A DNA stretch of 64,000 nucleotides from RUG705 sp934101175 (GTDB taxonomy: Bacteria > Bacillota_I > Bacilli_A > RF39 > UBA660): positions 124,001 to 188,000 of the forward strand of contig CAKOQC010000002.1 in NCBI GenBank assembly GCA_934101175.1. The letters run 5' to 3'. The notes under the pieces were generated by a model. The model did not search any database, was not told where the DNA came from, and saw only the letters and a program-made list of their open reading frames with translations. A program made the translations under genes and the position numbers. Positions 51,567-60,965 of the stretch are shown in pieces (the first letter of the stretch is position 1; the number at the start of each line of letters is the position of its first letter).

Positions 51567-52667
51567 ATGAGTTTGACAGCAGGAATAGTAGGACTTCCAA
51601 ACGTAGGAAAATCAACATTATTTAATGCTATCACAAAGAAAAATATTTTAGCAGCTAATTATCCATTCGCTACAATTGATCCTAATGTGGGAGTAGTAGT
51701 AGTTCCTGATAAAAGAGTAGCAACATTAGAAGAGATGTATATGCCGGAAAGAGTAATACCTACTACTTATGAATTTACAGATATAGCAGGATTAGTAAAA
51801 GGAGCCTCTTCTGGGGAGGGACTTGGAAATAAATTCTTATCACATATAAGAGAAGTAGATGCAGTAGTAGAAGTAGTAAGATGCTTTGATGATAAAAATA
51901 TAATACATGTAGATAATAGTGTAGATCCAATTAGAGATATAGAAGTTATTAACGTAGAGCTTATTATGTCTGATTTGGAAATTATAGAAGGTAGAATTAA
52001 TCGAATTGGTAAAAAAGCAGAAATGACTAAGGATAAAAAAGAATTATTAGAAATAAATACTTTAAAAAAATTAAAGTCTAATTTAGAGAAAAATATACCG
52101 GCTAGAAAGATAGAATTAGATGAAGATGAACTAGAAGTAATTAAATCATTTAATTTAATTACTTTGAAACCTATTATATATGTTTCGAATGTTAGTGAAG
52201 AAGATATATTAAATGGAGGAAATGATTACTACAAAGAAGTATGTGATTATGCTAAGAAAGAAAATAGTGAAGTAGTAATGATCTGTGCTAAGATAGAAAG
52301 TGAATTAGCAGAACTTAATGATGATGATAAGAAAGAATTCTTAAGTGAATTAGGAATAGAAGAGTCAGGATTAGATCAATTGATTAAAAAGACATACTCA
52401 TTATTAGGACTTGCAACATTCTTTACAGCAGGTAGTGATGAAGTTAAGGCTTGGACATTTAAAAAAGGAATGAAAGCTCCACAATGTGCAGGAATTATTC
52501 ATACTGATTTTGAAAGAGGTTTTATTAGAGCAGAAGTAATGTCTTATGATGATTTAATAAAATATGGATCAGAAAAAGATGTTAAAGATAATGGTAAGAT
52601 GAGACTTGAAGGTAAAGAATATTTGATGCAAGATGGAGATATTTGCTACTTTAGATTTAATGTATAA
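51567..52667 (+). CDS. ychF: Redox-regulated ATPase YchF (Obg family)
   Basis: 366 residues. GIVGLPNVGKSTLFNAIT (G1), FTDIAGLVKGASSGEGLGNKFL (G3) and ISNVSEED-like YVSNVSEEDI instead of NKxD, typical of the ATP-preferring YchF; C-terminal TGS-like domain AWTFKKGMKAPQCAGIIHTDFERGF. Associates with ribosomes. AGAAAGAAGTGAT precedes the ATG. A perfect hairpin TTAACTA-GAAA-TAGTTAA (52668-52685) follows without a T-run, so read-through to the next gene is likely. Confidence 0.96.
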   Translation: MSLTAGIVGLPNVGKSTLFNAITKKNILAANYPFATIDPNVGVVVVPDKRVATLEEMYMPERVIPTTYEFTDIAGLVKGASSGEGLGNKFLSHIREVDAVVEVVRCFDDKNIIHVDNSVDPIRDIEVINVELIMSDLEIIEGRINRIGKKAEMTKDKKELLEINTLKKLKSNLEKNIPARKIELDEDELEVIKSFNLITLKPIIYVSNVSEEDILNGGNDYYKEVCDYAKKENSEVVMICAKIESELAELNDDDKKEFLSELGIEESGLDQLIKKTYSLLGLATFFTAGSDEVKAWTFKKGMKAPQCAGIIHTDFERGFIRAEVMSYDDLIKYGSEKDVKDNGKMRLEGKEYLMQDGDICYFRFNV

Positions 52668-52708
52668 TTAACTAGAAATAGTTAAAATAAGAAGAAGGGA
52701 GGGGAGTT

Positions 52709-53428
52709 ATGCAACAACCTAATAGAATAGAAATTAAACAAAAAGCAAGAGAGAAAATTAAGGATAACTTGTGGAATATATGGAAGCCTTTAATAGTAGT
52801 AGGATTAATAGGGATATTAGCTAGTTCAATTATAACAACATTATTTTATAAAGAGATAGATTGTACTGTTCAATATAAAGAAATGTTAGATGTTTTTGGA
52901 TTTGATGCTAGTGTTTTAGGAGAATTAAAATGTACACAAACTACCGGAATAGGTGGATTACTTAACTTGGTTATGACATATGCAGAAGCAGTTTTAGGAG
53001 TAGGAGTGATATGCTATATTCTTAAGTTAGTAAGAGGAGAAGAATTCAAATTAAAAAACATCTTTAAATACTTTAAAGAAAACCTATGGTTATGTGTTTT
53101 AACAGCATTTTTAGTATATCTATTTACAACATTATGGGCAATATTATTCATAATTCCTGGAATAATAGCAATGTATGCATATTCAATGTGGAAATATATA
53201 ATAGTAGATTTAAAAGAAGATAATAAAAATATGACTGCTATGGATGTAATTAGACTTAGTAAAAAGATGACATATGGTCATAAATGGAATATGTTTGTCT
53301 TTAATCTTAGCTTTATTTTATGGTACTTATTATGTATAATTACATTTGGATTAGCAAGTATATATGTGGTACCTTATGTAAGTGCTGCTAATGCATTATA
53401 CTATGAAGAATTAAAAAAATTGAATTAA
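52709..53428 (+). CDS. DUF975 family integral membrane protein
   Basis: 239 residues, about five or six hydrophobic segments. The N-terminus (IKQKAREKIKDNLWNIWKPLIVVGLI) and the inner IIPGIIAMYAYSMWKYIIVDLKEDNKNM...S.KMTYGHKWNMF pattern are those of DUF975, a family of Gram-positive membrane proteins of unknown function. GAGGGGAG precedes the start. Confidence 0.85.
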   Translation: MQQPNRIEIKQKAREKIKDNLWNIWKPLIVVGLIGILASSIITTLFYKEIDCTVQYKEMLDVFGFDASVLGELKCTQTTGIGGLLNLVMTYAEAVLGVGVICYILKLVRGEEFKLKNIFKYFKENLWLCVLTAFLVYLFTTLWAILFIIPGIIAMYAYSMWKYIIVDLKEDNKNMTAMDVIRLSKKMTYGHKWNMFVFNLSFILWYLLCIITFGLASIYVVPYVSAANALYYEELKKLN

Positions 53429-53457
53429 GAAGAGCTTCTTTAGAGGACTTCTTTTTC
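53427..53457 (+). terminator. Terminator after the DUF975 gene
   Basis: AAGAAG (53427-53432) with CTTCTT (53448-53453), short inner CT/AG, T-run. It includes the end of the coding region. Confidence 0.6.
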
Positions 53458-53546
53458 TATATTATTAAGGAAGATAAAAATATAAAGAGAAGATTTAGGT
53501 ATATAAATTAGAAATATAAATAATCTGAAAATAGAGAAAATCTGAC

Positions 53547-53575
53547 TTTATTTTATGTGATAAATTTGATATACT
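53547..53575 (+). promoter_or_regulatory. Promoter of pepF
   Basis: TG-extended TATACT (53570-53575); the -35 TTTATT (53547-53552) is weak. Confidence 0.55.
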
Positions 53576-53593
53576 TATTGTGGAGGGTCTTAT

Positions 53594-55372
53594 ATGAATA
53601 GAGAAAAAATAGAAGAGTGTTATAAGTGGGATTTAAGTAAAATTTATAGTAGTATGAATGACTTTAGAAGTGATATACAACTAGTTAAAGGTAAGATGAA
53701 TGACTTTGATAAATATAAAGATATTAAATATGATGAAAATACTTTATATGAAGTAATTAGCTTATCTATGGAAGTATCTAGGATTATTTCTAAATTACAA
53801 GTATATACAAATTTACTTAGTGATGAAGATACAAGTATTAATAAGAATAGAGAACTTAAAGAAGAAATTAGTAATTTAAGTAGTGATTTTATTAATAAGA
53901 CATATTTTATAGAACCTAATATATTAAAAATAGATTATAGCTTGATAGAAGAATATTATAAAAAGAATGAGAAACTATTAGAATATAAGAGATATTTATA
54001 TAAGTTATTTAGATATAAAGAACATACGTTATCTGATAGTGAAGAAAAATTATTAGCTAATTTATCAAAAGTATTTGGTAATAATTATGAAACATATGAA
54101 CTTATGAAAGATTCTGATATGGTATTTCCTAACTTTGTAGTAGATAATGAAGATTATGAACTTAATAATAGTAATTATAGTATATATATAGAAGATGATA
54201 ATAGAGAAGTTAGAAAAGCAGCATTTGATACAATGTACGAAACATTTAAACAATATAAGAATGTATATGGTAATTTAATTACATCAAATATTAAAGAAGA
54301 AGTGGCTACTAGTAAAGTTAGAAAATATAAGAGTGCATTAGAAGAAGCGACTTATCATGATGAGATAGATGAAACAATATATAATAATTTAATAGATGTA
54401 ATTAATGATAAGATTGGAGTATTACATAAATACTATGATTTAAAGAAAGAAGTCTTAAAATTAGATGAATTACATTTGTATGATGTATATGCTAACTTAG
54501 TGTTAGAAGATAGGAAAGAATATGACTTTGAAAGTTCTAAAGAGACAGTTATTAATGCTCTTAGTATCTTAGGAGATGAATATATTAGTATTTTAAAGAA
54601 GGGGATAGAAGATAGATGGATAGATGTATATCCTAATAAGGGAAAGAGAACTGGAGGATATTCATCAGGATGCTATGATACTAATCCATATATATTACTT
54701 AACTATCAAGATAGATATGATGATATGTCTACAATGGCTCATGAACTTGGACATTCTATGCATAGCTATTATACAATAAGTAATAATCCTTATCAGTATG
54801 GCGACTATGCAATCTTTGTAGCAGAAGTAGCATCTACAGTAAATGAACTTATATTAGCTAAATATGTTATTAAGAATAGTAATAATAAGAATGAGAAATT
54901 GTTTATATTAAATAGATTAATGGAATTATTTAGAGCTACAATATATCGTCAAACAATGTTTGCAGAATTTGAGAAGAAAATATATGAAATGATTGAAGAA
55001 GATAAACCAGTTAGTGCAGATACTCTTTGTAAAGAATACTATAAACTTAATGAAGTATATTTTGGTAAGAATGTAGTTATAGATGATTATATAAAATATG
55101 AATGGGCTAGAATACCACACTTTTACTATAACTTTTATGTATATAAATATGCTACAGGATTGTCAGCAGCTAGCTATATAGTTAATGGACTATTAGATGG
55201 TACTATTAAGAAGGAAGATTATATTAATTTCTTGAAGTGTGGAGATAGTAAGAGCCCACTAGAATCATTAAAAGTAGCAGGAGTAGATTTATCTAAAAAA
55301 GAAGTTATAATTAGTGCTACTGAAATGTTTAATAGTGTTATTGATGAGTTTAAAGAAATATATTTTAAGTAG
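53594..55372 (+). CDS. pepF: Oligoendopeptidase F (M3 family)
   Basis: 592 residues. The zinc-binding HELGH is at residues 383-387 (MAHELGHSMHSYY), with ISNNPYQYGDYAIFVAEVAST supplying the third ligand. Helical N-terminal domain as in PepF. Hydrolyses peptides of about 7-17 residues. GGAGGG precedes ATG 53594. The next gene starts 11 bases after the stop, so the two are likely one transcript. Confidence 0.95.
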   Translation: MNREKIEECYKWDLSKIYSSMNDFRSDIQLVKGKMNDFDKYKDIKYDENTLYEVISLSMEVSRIISKLQVYTNLLSDEDTSINKNRELKEEISNLSSDFINKTYFIEPNILKIDYSLIEEYYKKNEKLLEYKRYLYKLFRYKEHTLSDSEEKLLANLSKVFGNNYETYELMKDSDMVFPNFVVDNEDYELNNSNYSIYIEDDNREVRKAAFDTMYETFKQYKNVYGNLITSNIKEEVATSKVRKYKSALEEATYHDEIDETIYNNLIDVINDKIGVLHKYYDLKKEVLKLDELHLYDVYANLVLEDRKEYDFESSKETVINALSILGDEYISILKKGIEDRWIDVYPNKGKRTGGYSSGCYDTNPYILLNYQDRYDDMSTMAHELGHSMHSYYTISNNPYQYGDYAIFVAEVASTVNELILAKYVIKNSNNKNEKLFILNRLMELFRATIYRQTMFAEFEKKIYEMIEEDKPVSADTLCKEYYKLNEVYFGKNVVIDDYIKYEWARIPHFYYNFYVYKYATGLSAASYIVNGLLDGTIKKEDYINFLKCGDSKSPLESLKVAGVDLSKKEVIISATEMFNSVIDEFKEIYFK

Positions 55373-55383
55373 TAGGTGATAGA

Positions 55384-57288
55384 ATGAAGATGAAGAAGTA
55401 CCTATATATATTATTATCTTTAATATATATGGATTTAGTATTTAATTTATTTGCATATGATAATTATTTAAAGACTTCAGTTATTAATATGACATTGTTT
55501 GCAGTACTTAATGCCTTTATAATACTAATATTAACTAGTATATTTAGTAAGAAAGTTAATAAAATAATTACTTATGTAATATATGGATTTATGTGGTTTT
55601 GGTATTCACTTTATTATATATTTTATAAAGTATTTATTACACCATTTTCAATTGCTTTATTTAGACAGAGTGATCAGACACTTAAGTTTGGTAAAAATAT
55701 AATAATATCAATACTACAAAATATACATATAGTAATACTATTTTTAATACCATTAATACTACTTATTGTATTTAAGAAGAAAATTAATTATGATAAGAGT
55801 AAACTAAAAGATATAGGAGCATATATTTGTTTATTCATTATATCTTGTTCTATATATGTTTTAAATATTTTTGTACAAAAGAGAGAAGTTGGGGGAATAT
55901 ATAATTTATATTTTGAGACTAATAATGTATCTTTAAATATAGAGAGATTAGGAGTACCAGCAGCAATATATTTAGATGTATATAGATGTATATTTGGTAT
56001 TAATGAAAAGATAGAACTTGTTAATTTACCTCAAGAAGATGATGATACTGAACTATTTGAGTATGATTATAATAAGACAGATATTAATTTTGATGGTGGT
56101 AGTGGTGATATTGCTAGAATTAATCAATTTATGAATAATGAAACTGGTAGTAAGAAAAATAAATATACCGGAATGTTTAAGGGTAAGAATTTAGTATTTG
56201 TAGTAGCAGAAAGTTTTAATGAGATAGCTGTTAGAAAAGATTTAACTCCTACTTTATATAAGTTAGTTCATGAAGGTTTTGACTTTGAAAACTTTTATAC
56301 TTCAAATAATTTGTCTACTATAGGAGGAGAATTTCAAGCATTAACAGGATTATATGCTGATAATACAATTCTTAGTTCTTGGAGAGGCGGTAAGGCTTAT
56401 TATCCTTATGGACTTGGAACGGTTTTCAAGAATTTAGGGTACAATACCTATGCTTATCATGATAACAGTGCATACTATCAAGATAGAAATGTATATTTAA
56501 AAAGTCAAGGATTTGATAACTATAAGGGTTGTTATAATGGACTTGAGAAACTTATTAATTGTGAACAATGGCCACAAAGTGATGTAGAAATGATTAATGC
56601 TACAGTAGGAGATTATATTAATAGTGATAAACCTTTTGCTACTTATTATATGACAGTATCAGGACACTTCTATTATACTTATGGAGGTAATGCTATTGCT
56701 AATAAGAATAAAGATTTAGTAAAAGATTTAGATTATCCAGAAGAAATTAAAGGATATTTAGCTACACAGATGGAACTTGATAAAGCTTTAGAAATTTTAA
56801 TGAGTAAATTAGAAGAAGCTAATAAATTAGATGATACTGTAATAGTATTGTTAGCTGACCATTATCCATATAATTTACCAATAGATTATATTAATATGCT
56901 ATCTGATTATAAGAGAGATACACTAATTGAAGCTAATAGTAATAGTTTGATTATTTATAATAGTAAGATGAAGAGTGTTAAAGTAGATAAGGTTGGTATG
57001 AGTATTGATGTTATTCCTACAGTATATAATTTATTTGGTATTGATTATGATTCAAGATTAATTATGGGTAAAGATATTCTTAGTACAAGTGAAGGTATAG
57101 CTATATTTAAAGATAAATCTTGGATAACTAATAAAGGAACATATTATGCTTCAACAAGTAAGTTTGTTCCTAAGGTAGATACAGTAGATGAAGATTATGT
57201 TGCTACTATTAATAGTGTTGTTAGTAATAGACTTGCAATTAGTAGAATGATTGTTGAAAATGATTATTATAAATATATATTTAAATAA
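55384..57288 (+). CDS. LtaS-like sulfatase-fold membrane enzyme
   Basis: 634 residues. About five N-terminal transmembrane helices (to residue ~185) and an extracytoplasmic alkaline-phosphatase/sulfatase domain: KNLVFVVAESFNEIAV, SNNLSTIGGEFQALTG (probable catalytic threonine), YYMTVSGHFYY, IVLLADHYPYNL (metal ligands). Family members polymerise glycerol phosphate into lipoteichoic acid or transfer phosphoglycerol. Whether it is the true LTA synthase or a related transferase is open; the C-terminus lacks the usual extended tail. Confidence 0.87.
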   Translation: MKMKKYLYILLSLIYMDLVFNLFAYDNYLKTSVINMTLFAVLNAFIILILTSIFSKKVNKIITYVIYGFMWFWYSLYYIFYKVFITPFSIALFRQSDQTLKFGKNIIISILQNIHIVILFLIPLILLIVFKKKINYDKSKLKDIGAYICLFIISCSIYVLNIFVQKREVGGIYNLYFETNNVSLNIERLGVPAAIYLDVYRCIFGINEKIELVNLPQEDDDTELFEYDYNKTDINFDGGSGDIARINQFMNNETGSKKNKYTGMFKGKNLVFVVAESFNEIAVRKDLTPTLYKLVHEGFDFENFYTSNNLSTIGGEFQALTGLYADNTILSSWRGGKAYYPYGLGTVFKNLGYNTYAYHDNSAYYQDRNVYLKSQGFDNYKGCYNGLEKLINCEQWPQSDVEMINATVGDYINSDKPFATYYMTVSGHFYYTYGGNAIANKNKDLVKDLDYPEEIKGYLATQMELDKALEILMSKLEEANKLDDTVIVLLADHYPYNLPIDYINMLSDYKRDTLIEANSNSLIIYNSKMKSVKVDKVGMSIDVIPTVYNLFGIDYDSRLIMGKDILSTSEGIAIFKDKSWITNKGTYYASTSKFVPKVDTVDEDYVATINSVVSNRLAISRMIVENDYYKYIFK

Positions 57289-57299
57289 ATTAATAAGAA

Positions 57300-57335
57300 A
57301 AAGAGTTATGAATAAATCATAGCTCTTTGTTTATA
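57300..57335. terminator. Bidirectional terminator between ltaS-like gene and rpmB
   Basis: Twelve-base stem (57300-57311 with 57317-57328, one G-T pair). The T-run is better on the minus strand (rpmB side). Confidence 0.7.
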
Positions 57336-57350
57336 TTCTTAATAGTGAGA

Positions 57351-57524
57351 TTACTTACTATTTTTTTTCATGCTTCTTGCTTCTCTAGCACTAGTTCTTA
57401 TTTTCTTACCATCAGCAGTAGTGACTGTTTGTAAATTAACTTTTTGAGTTCTCTTAGTTATTTTTAGACAGTTAGGTCTGTTATTAACACTTTTTGCTTT
57501 TTTAGTTGTTATTTTTTTTGCCAT
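57351..57524 (-). CDS. rpmB: 50S ribosomal protein L28
   Basis: 57 residues: NNRPNCLKITKRTQKVNLQTV and KIRTSAREARSMKK are the L28 signature; the protein is very basic. Start ATG at 57522-57524 directly behind GAGGAGGGATACT; the longer frame to 57581 would include the promoter. It has its own promoter and terminator. Confidence 0.92.
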   Translation of the reverse strand: MAKKITTKKAKSVNNRPNCLKITKRTQKVNLQTVTTADGKKIRTSAREARSMKKNSK

Positions 57525-57552
57525 AGTATCCCTCCTCAAATTACAATTCATA

Positions 57553-57581
57553 ATTTTACTATAAAAAGGTAGTAATGTCAA
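57553..57581 (-). promoter_or_regulatory. Promoter of rpmB
   Basis: Minus strand: TTGACA (57576-57581), 17-base spacer, TAAAAT (57553-57558). Confidence 0.85.
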
Positions 57582-57618
57582 TTGTTTTATAGCTTTTTCT
57601 TTTGTTGATACGTTTTAA

Positions 57619-57939
57619 TTACTGTTGTGTTGATTGTTGTGTTGGTGTTTGATTTGTATTATTTGAATTTCTATTTTCAAAAGCACTAGTAAGTTGTTTT
57701 TTGAAAATTATTTCTTCATCATTTTGTAGACCTAGATAATAAATTCTTTCTATTTGTTCATGATTAAATAGAGAAATTTTTTCTGTATTGATTATTCCTT
57801 CTGGAAAAAGACAACCACAATAATCATACATTTGATTATTGTTTTCTTTGTTGTACATACAGAAACCGGTTATCATTAATTTCTTATTAGCTCCTTTTAG
57901 AGATACTACAGTACCTATTGGTAAAAATTTTGTATTCAT
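57619..57939 (-). CDS. DUF4176 domain protein of the LXG-like cassette
   Basis: 106 residues. LPIGTVVSLKGANKKLMITGF, YDYCGCLFPEGI and FNHEQIERIYYLGLQ are the DUF4176 signature; the last ~20 residues are Asn/Thr/Gln-rich. DUF4176 proteins are regularly found beside type VII secretion (ESX/LXG) substrates and are thought to act as accessory or chaperone-like partners. It is the last gene of the cassette, 34 bases behind the LXG-like gene, with AGGAGG upstream. Confidence 0.85.
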   Translation of the reverse strand: MNTKFLPIGTVVSLKGANKKLMITGFCMYNKENNNQMYDYCGCLFPEGIINTEKISLFNHEQIERIYYLGLQNDEEIIFKKQLTSAFENRNSNNTNQTPTQQSTQQ

Positions 57940-57973
57940 ATATATCCTCCTTATATAGTTTTTTGTTTAGATT

Positions 57974-59641
57974 TTAAATTATTATATCATTGTTTGCATT
58001 GTTACTAAAATTCTTTAAGGTTTCATCAAATTCTCCATTGTTAACTTTAGTTTCAAAGTTTTGCATATCTTCTTGAATTGCTCCTTTTAAATTTTCATAA
58101 CCACTACTTATAATAGGTTTTGCTCCTAATGCTTGCCTAATATCGTTTGCTGGGCTAAGCACTTCGCCAATTCCTGTACCTGGAAGTACAATACCTTGTT
58201 CAGCAACTTCCATTACAAGATTGTTACGTATGTTACCGACACTATAATCGTTATCGTTGATAACATCATTAATAGTACCTAATGCCATTTCTCTTAAATT
58301 CTCTTTGCTAAGTATATTTTTACCTACAGTTAATGCTGAATCGACGGCAAATTTCTTAAATCCTTGGGTTGCAATAGTAGTTCTTGCATTATTTATTGAA
58401 TCAGTAATAATGGTTTTAGCTCCATTAATAAGGCCACCATTATCAGTAGCTATTTTGTGTATTTCTCTTCCAGCATCGCCTCCTAAATATCCTTCGATTC
58501 CACCACTAACTCCAGATAGCAATACTTCACCGGCGCCAGTATTAAGAGTAGCAGATTGATTAGTATTATAGATTTCTTCTGCTTTGTCTCCTATACTTGT
58601 GAGTGTTCCAAAAGCTGCAGATAGGCCAGGATGGACTGTTCCTAGAGCTACCTCGGCAACTCCGGTAGTAATGTTTTTAGAAGTATCTTGTATATTTTGC
58701 ATATATTCACTGTCATATGAATATTTTGACTGTTCATTTAGCATTCTTCCCCATGAAGTATTGTTGTAAAAATCGTCATTAAGCATTCCCGTATAATCTT
58801 TAGCAATAAACTCTTTAGCACCAGTACGAGTTTCTTCTGCCATGTCTTTAAAAAAATCACTTTTTAAATCAGTTTCTGTGTGGTTTTCAATAAATCTTAA
58901 TCCTTTTGCATATAAATCATAAAACCAAGCTTCAGCACTTGCGCCAACCCATACGGCTCCATCAACTAGATTTTCGCCGGTTTTTATTACACCGCTTACG
59001 CCACTATTAAAGGCCACAAATCCAGTTGCTATTCCTTCAACATCAACATCATATTCATCTAATAATGCGGCGTTTTCATCTGAAAAACTTTGAGCTCTAT
59101 CTACAGCTTCTTGTAATCCTTTTGTTTTATCAATTAATGCATTAACTTCATCTAAAACAGGTTGTATAGCATCTAATACTTCTTGTAAAGCTGCTCTATC
59201 ATAAACATATACGGTAGTTGAACTAATGACATTTCCATCTTTATCATATTCATATACGGTTTTTGTTTCTTCCATTTTTGCCATAATATCTGCTATGTAG
59301 TCTTTTAATTGTTTAGCATAAGTTTCTAATTCTGGTAAGTCATCAGTGTCCAAATCAACGTAGGGATCCATATATGTTTTTATTTCTGTTAAACTATTAA
59401 TAATATTTTCTTGAAGTTCTGTACATACTTTATTTCTTTCTTCAATAAGTCCACTTATTTCTTCCATTTTGTTATTAAATTTTTCATAGGCTGGTCCTTT
59501 TAGAATATTAGACCTATTATTCATTTCGGTTTGAAATGTATTAAAAGTATCTTGATTTTCTATTAGATCAGTTTCAAATATATTATTAGTAGTTGTTATG
59601 GCATTATCTATTTCACTTATGTTGGCATAATAACGATCCAT
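57974..59641 (-). CDS. Large WXG100/LXG-like protein, candidate type VII secretion substrate
   Basis: 555 residues, no signal peptide. The first ~120 residues are a helical hairpin with LKGPAYEKF (47-55) at the turn, as in WXG100/LXG proteins (W/L-x-G). Around 129-148 a strand pair YEYDKDGNVISS/TTVYVYD is inserted. A long helical stretch to ~205 precedes a glycine- and alanine-rich middle (WVGASAEAWFYDLY at 231-244; VALGTVHPGLSAAFG; GVSGGIEGYLGGDAG) and a helical C-terminus. No known toxin catalytic motif was recognised. Its ATG overlaps the stop of the upstream gene by one base. Role as a secreted effector is inference. Confidence 0.72.
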   Translation of the reverse strand: MDRYYANISEIDNAITTTNNIFETDLIENQDTFNTFQTEMNNRSNILKGPAYEKFNNKMEEISGLIEERNKVCTELQENIINSLTEIKTYMDPYVDLDTDDLPELETYAKQLKDYIADIMAKMEETKTVYEYDKDGNVISSTTVYVYDRAALQEVLDAIQPVLDEVNALIDKTKGLQEAVDRAQSFSDENAALLDEYDVDVEGIATGFVAFNSGVSGVIKTGENLVDGAVWVGASAEAWFYDLYAKGLRFIENHTETDLKSDFFKDMAEETRTGAKEFIAKDYTGMLNDDFYNNTSWGRMLNEQSKYSYDSEYMQNIQDTSKNITTGVAEVALGTVHPGLSAAFGTLTSIGDKAEEIYNTNQSATLNTGAGEVLLSGVSGGIEGYLGGDAGREIHKIATDNGGLINGAKTIITDSINNARTTIATQGFKKFAVDSALTVGKNILSKENLREMALGTINDVINDNDYSVGNIRNNLVMEVAEQGIVLPGTGIGEVLSPANDIRQALGAKPIISSGYENLKGAIQEDMQNFETKVNNGEFDETLKNFSNNANNDIII

Positions 59642-60192
59642 TATAATTCACCAGCTTTACTTTTTAATTCTTCATCTAATCGTTTCATTTCTTCACCGGC
59701 TTTAACTAATGCATCCATTTCATCTTCAATTTTTTGATTGAGCAAATTACTTATTTCATAATATCTATTTATATTGTTATTTAGATTAGTATATATATTA
59801 ATATCTTTGCAAAACGATAGTTTTTGATTTTTTGCTTGATAAGTATAACTATGAAGCTTATTTTTAATTTTAGCTACGGATTCAATGATATAGTCTAAGT
59901 CGGATACTATAGTAGCTTCGTTGTTACCTGAAGTAGTAGCTGCATTCGAAATTGAATTTACTGGGTTTGTTACTTGAGTGGGATTACTTATATTTTGATT
60001 TATTTGACTGTTGTTATTTTGTATATTTGGTTGTTCTTGGTTAGTTTGACTAACTTGTTGTTCATTTTGTACTTGTTGTTCTGTGTTAGGTATGCCAGTT
60101 TGTGAGTTTTGAGTATTATTCAAAGTTGTTTCTTGATTTGAATTCACAGAATTTTGATTAGGTATCTGTGTAGTTAAATTATTATCTGGCAT
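59641..60192 (-). CDS. Gln/Asn-rich protein with a helical C-terminus (WXG-like partner)
   Basis: 183 residues. The first ~85 are almost purely Gln, Asn, Thr, Ser and Pro (PNQNSVNSNQ, TQNSQTGIPN), disordered. The last ~90 form two long helices (LDYIIESVAKIKNKLHSY; LLNQKIEDEMDALVKAGEEMKRLDEELKS), similar in size to a WXG100 hairpin but without an obvious WXG. Together with the next gene it looks like an LXG-substrate partner (Lap-like). GGAGG precedes the start; stop/start overlap with the LXG-like gene. Confidence 0.68.
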   Translation of the reverse strand: MPDNNLTTQIPNQNSVNSNQETTLNNTQNSQTGIPNTEQQVQNEQQVSQTNQEQPNIQNNNSQINQNISNPTQVTNPVNSISNAATTSGNNEATIVSDLDYIIESVAKIKNKLHSYTYQAKNQKLSFCKDINIYTNLNNNINRYYEISNLLNQKIEDEMDALVKAGEEMKRLDEELKSKAGEL

Positions 60193-60206
60193 ATTTACTG
60201 CCTCCT

Positions 60207-60434
60207 TTAATTATTTATATTTGAATTTGATAATAGGGGAATTATCTCTTTAAGTAAGCTAGCATTTTTAATTTCTACTAAAGTATCATTGTCTTGATAA
60301 CAAAATTTTAAATTACTATTATTATTGATGTCTACAATATAATAATAATTTTTGTTTTGATAAAATAGTTTTTTGACGACGGCATATTCATTATGATCAT
60401 CTAAAGTTATTGTACAATTGGTATTTATTTGCAT
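60207..60434 (-). CDS. Small beta-rich protein of the LXG-like cassette
   Basis: 75 residues: INTNCTITLDDHNEYAVVKKLFYQNKNYYYIVDINN and LKFCYQDNDTLVEI suggest a small all-beta domain like those in short mobile-element proteins of Bacillota (start 'TLDD..EY.VV....Y....Y.Y.VDI'). No function known. The start is ATG 60434 one base past the stop of the upstream gene, whose end contains the ribosome-binding site GAGGTGG. Confidence 0.68.
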   Translation of the reverse strand: MQINTNCTITLDDHNEYAVVKKLFYQNKNYYYIVDINNNSNLKFCYQDNDTLVEIKNASLLKEIIPLLSNSNINN

Positions 60435-60435
60435 T

Positions 60436-60753
60436 TTATCTTCCACCTCTTTTTAAATCTGTTTCTTTGTTTTCATTGATGAGATTATCTCTTACATTTA
60501 TTAAGTCCTGTAAGTTTGTTTTCTTTTCAGTGGCATCAATAATATTGAGAGTTGCTATAACTCCAGATGCAATACCTAATACAAAAGTTATTGGATTTCC
60601 ATATACAAAACCATTTACCATGAATGTAAGAGTATTCAAAGCAAAAACACCTGCTCCAATTGCCTGATTTCTTAAATTACTTTTTTCATCTGAAATGGTA
60701 TTGTTGATTTCTTCAATTTTTTCAATTTTATATCTTTTTTCTGAGTCTTCCAT
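60436..60753 (-). CDS. Small two-span membrane protein of the LXG-like cassette
   Basis: 105 residues. Charged coiled N-terminus (EKRYKIEKIEEINNTISDEK), two glycine-containing transmembrane helices (about 30-50 and 54-72), and a charged C-terminus (NVRDNLINENKETDLKRGGR). First gene of the cassette. The reading frame ends in the ribosome-binding site of the next gene. Small membrane proteins of this shape are common in LXG operons; function unknown. Confidence 0.68.
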   Translation of the reverse strand: MEDSEKRYKIEKIEEINNTISDEKSNLRNQAIGAGVFALNTLTFMVNGFVYGNPITFVLGIASGVIATLNIIDATEKKTNLQDLINVRDNLINENKETDLKRGGR

Positions 60754-60776
60754 TTTATTTACCTACCTTTATTATA

Positions 60777-60804
60777 ATTTTATCATATATTAGTTGTTTT
60801 TCAA
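60777..60804 (-). promoter_or_regulatory. Promoter of the LXG-like cassette
   Basis: Minus strand: TTGAAA (60799-60804), 16-base spacer, TG-extended TAAAAT (60777-60782). Confidence 0.6.
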
Positions 60805-60913
60805 ACCTTTTTGATATATTTTCTTTTATATTTAATAGCTTTTTAAATGTTAGAAAATACTTTATTTAGAAAGTTTTACAATAGAAAGATAAATTTAGAA
60901 AAAATATCTATGG

Positions 60914-60919
60914 TATATT
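60914..60919 (+). promoter_or_regulatory. Extended -10 element before the double-HEPN gene
   Basis: TGG-TATATT at 60911-60919 without a convincing -35. The RNA would start about 40 bases before the gene. Confidence 0.4.
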
Positions 60920-60965
60920 GATAAGTGTTTGTTCATATGATATATTTAATTTGTTGGTGATATTA

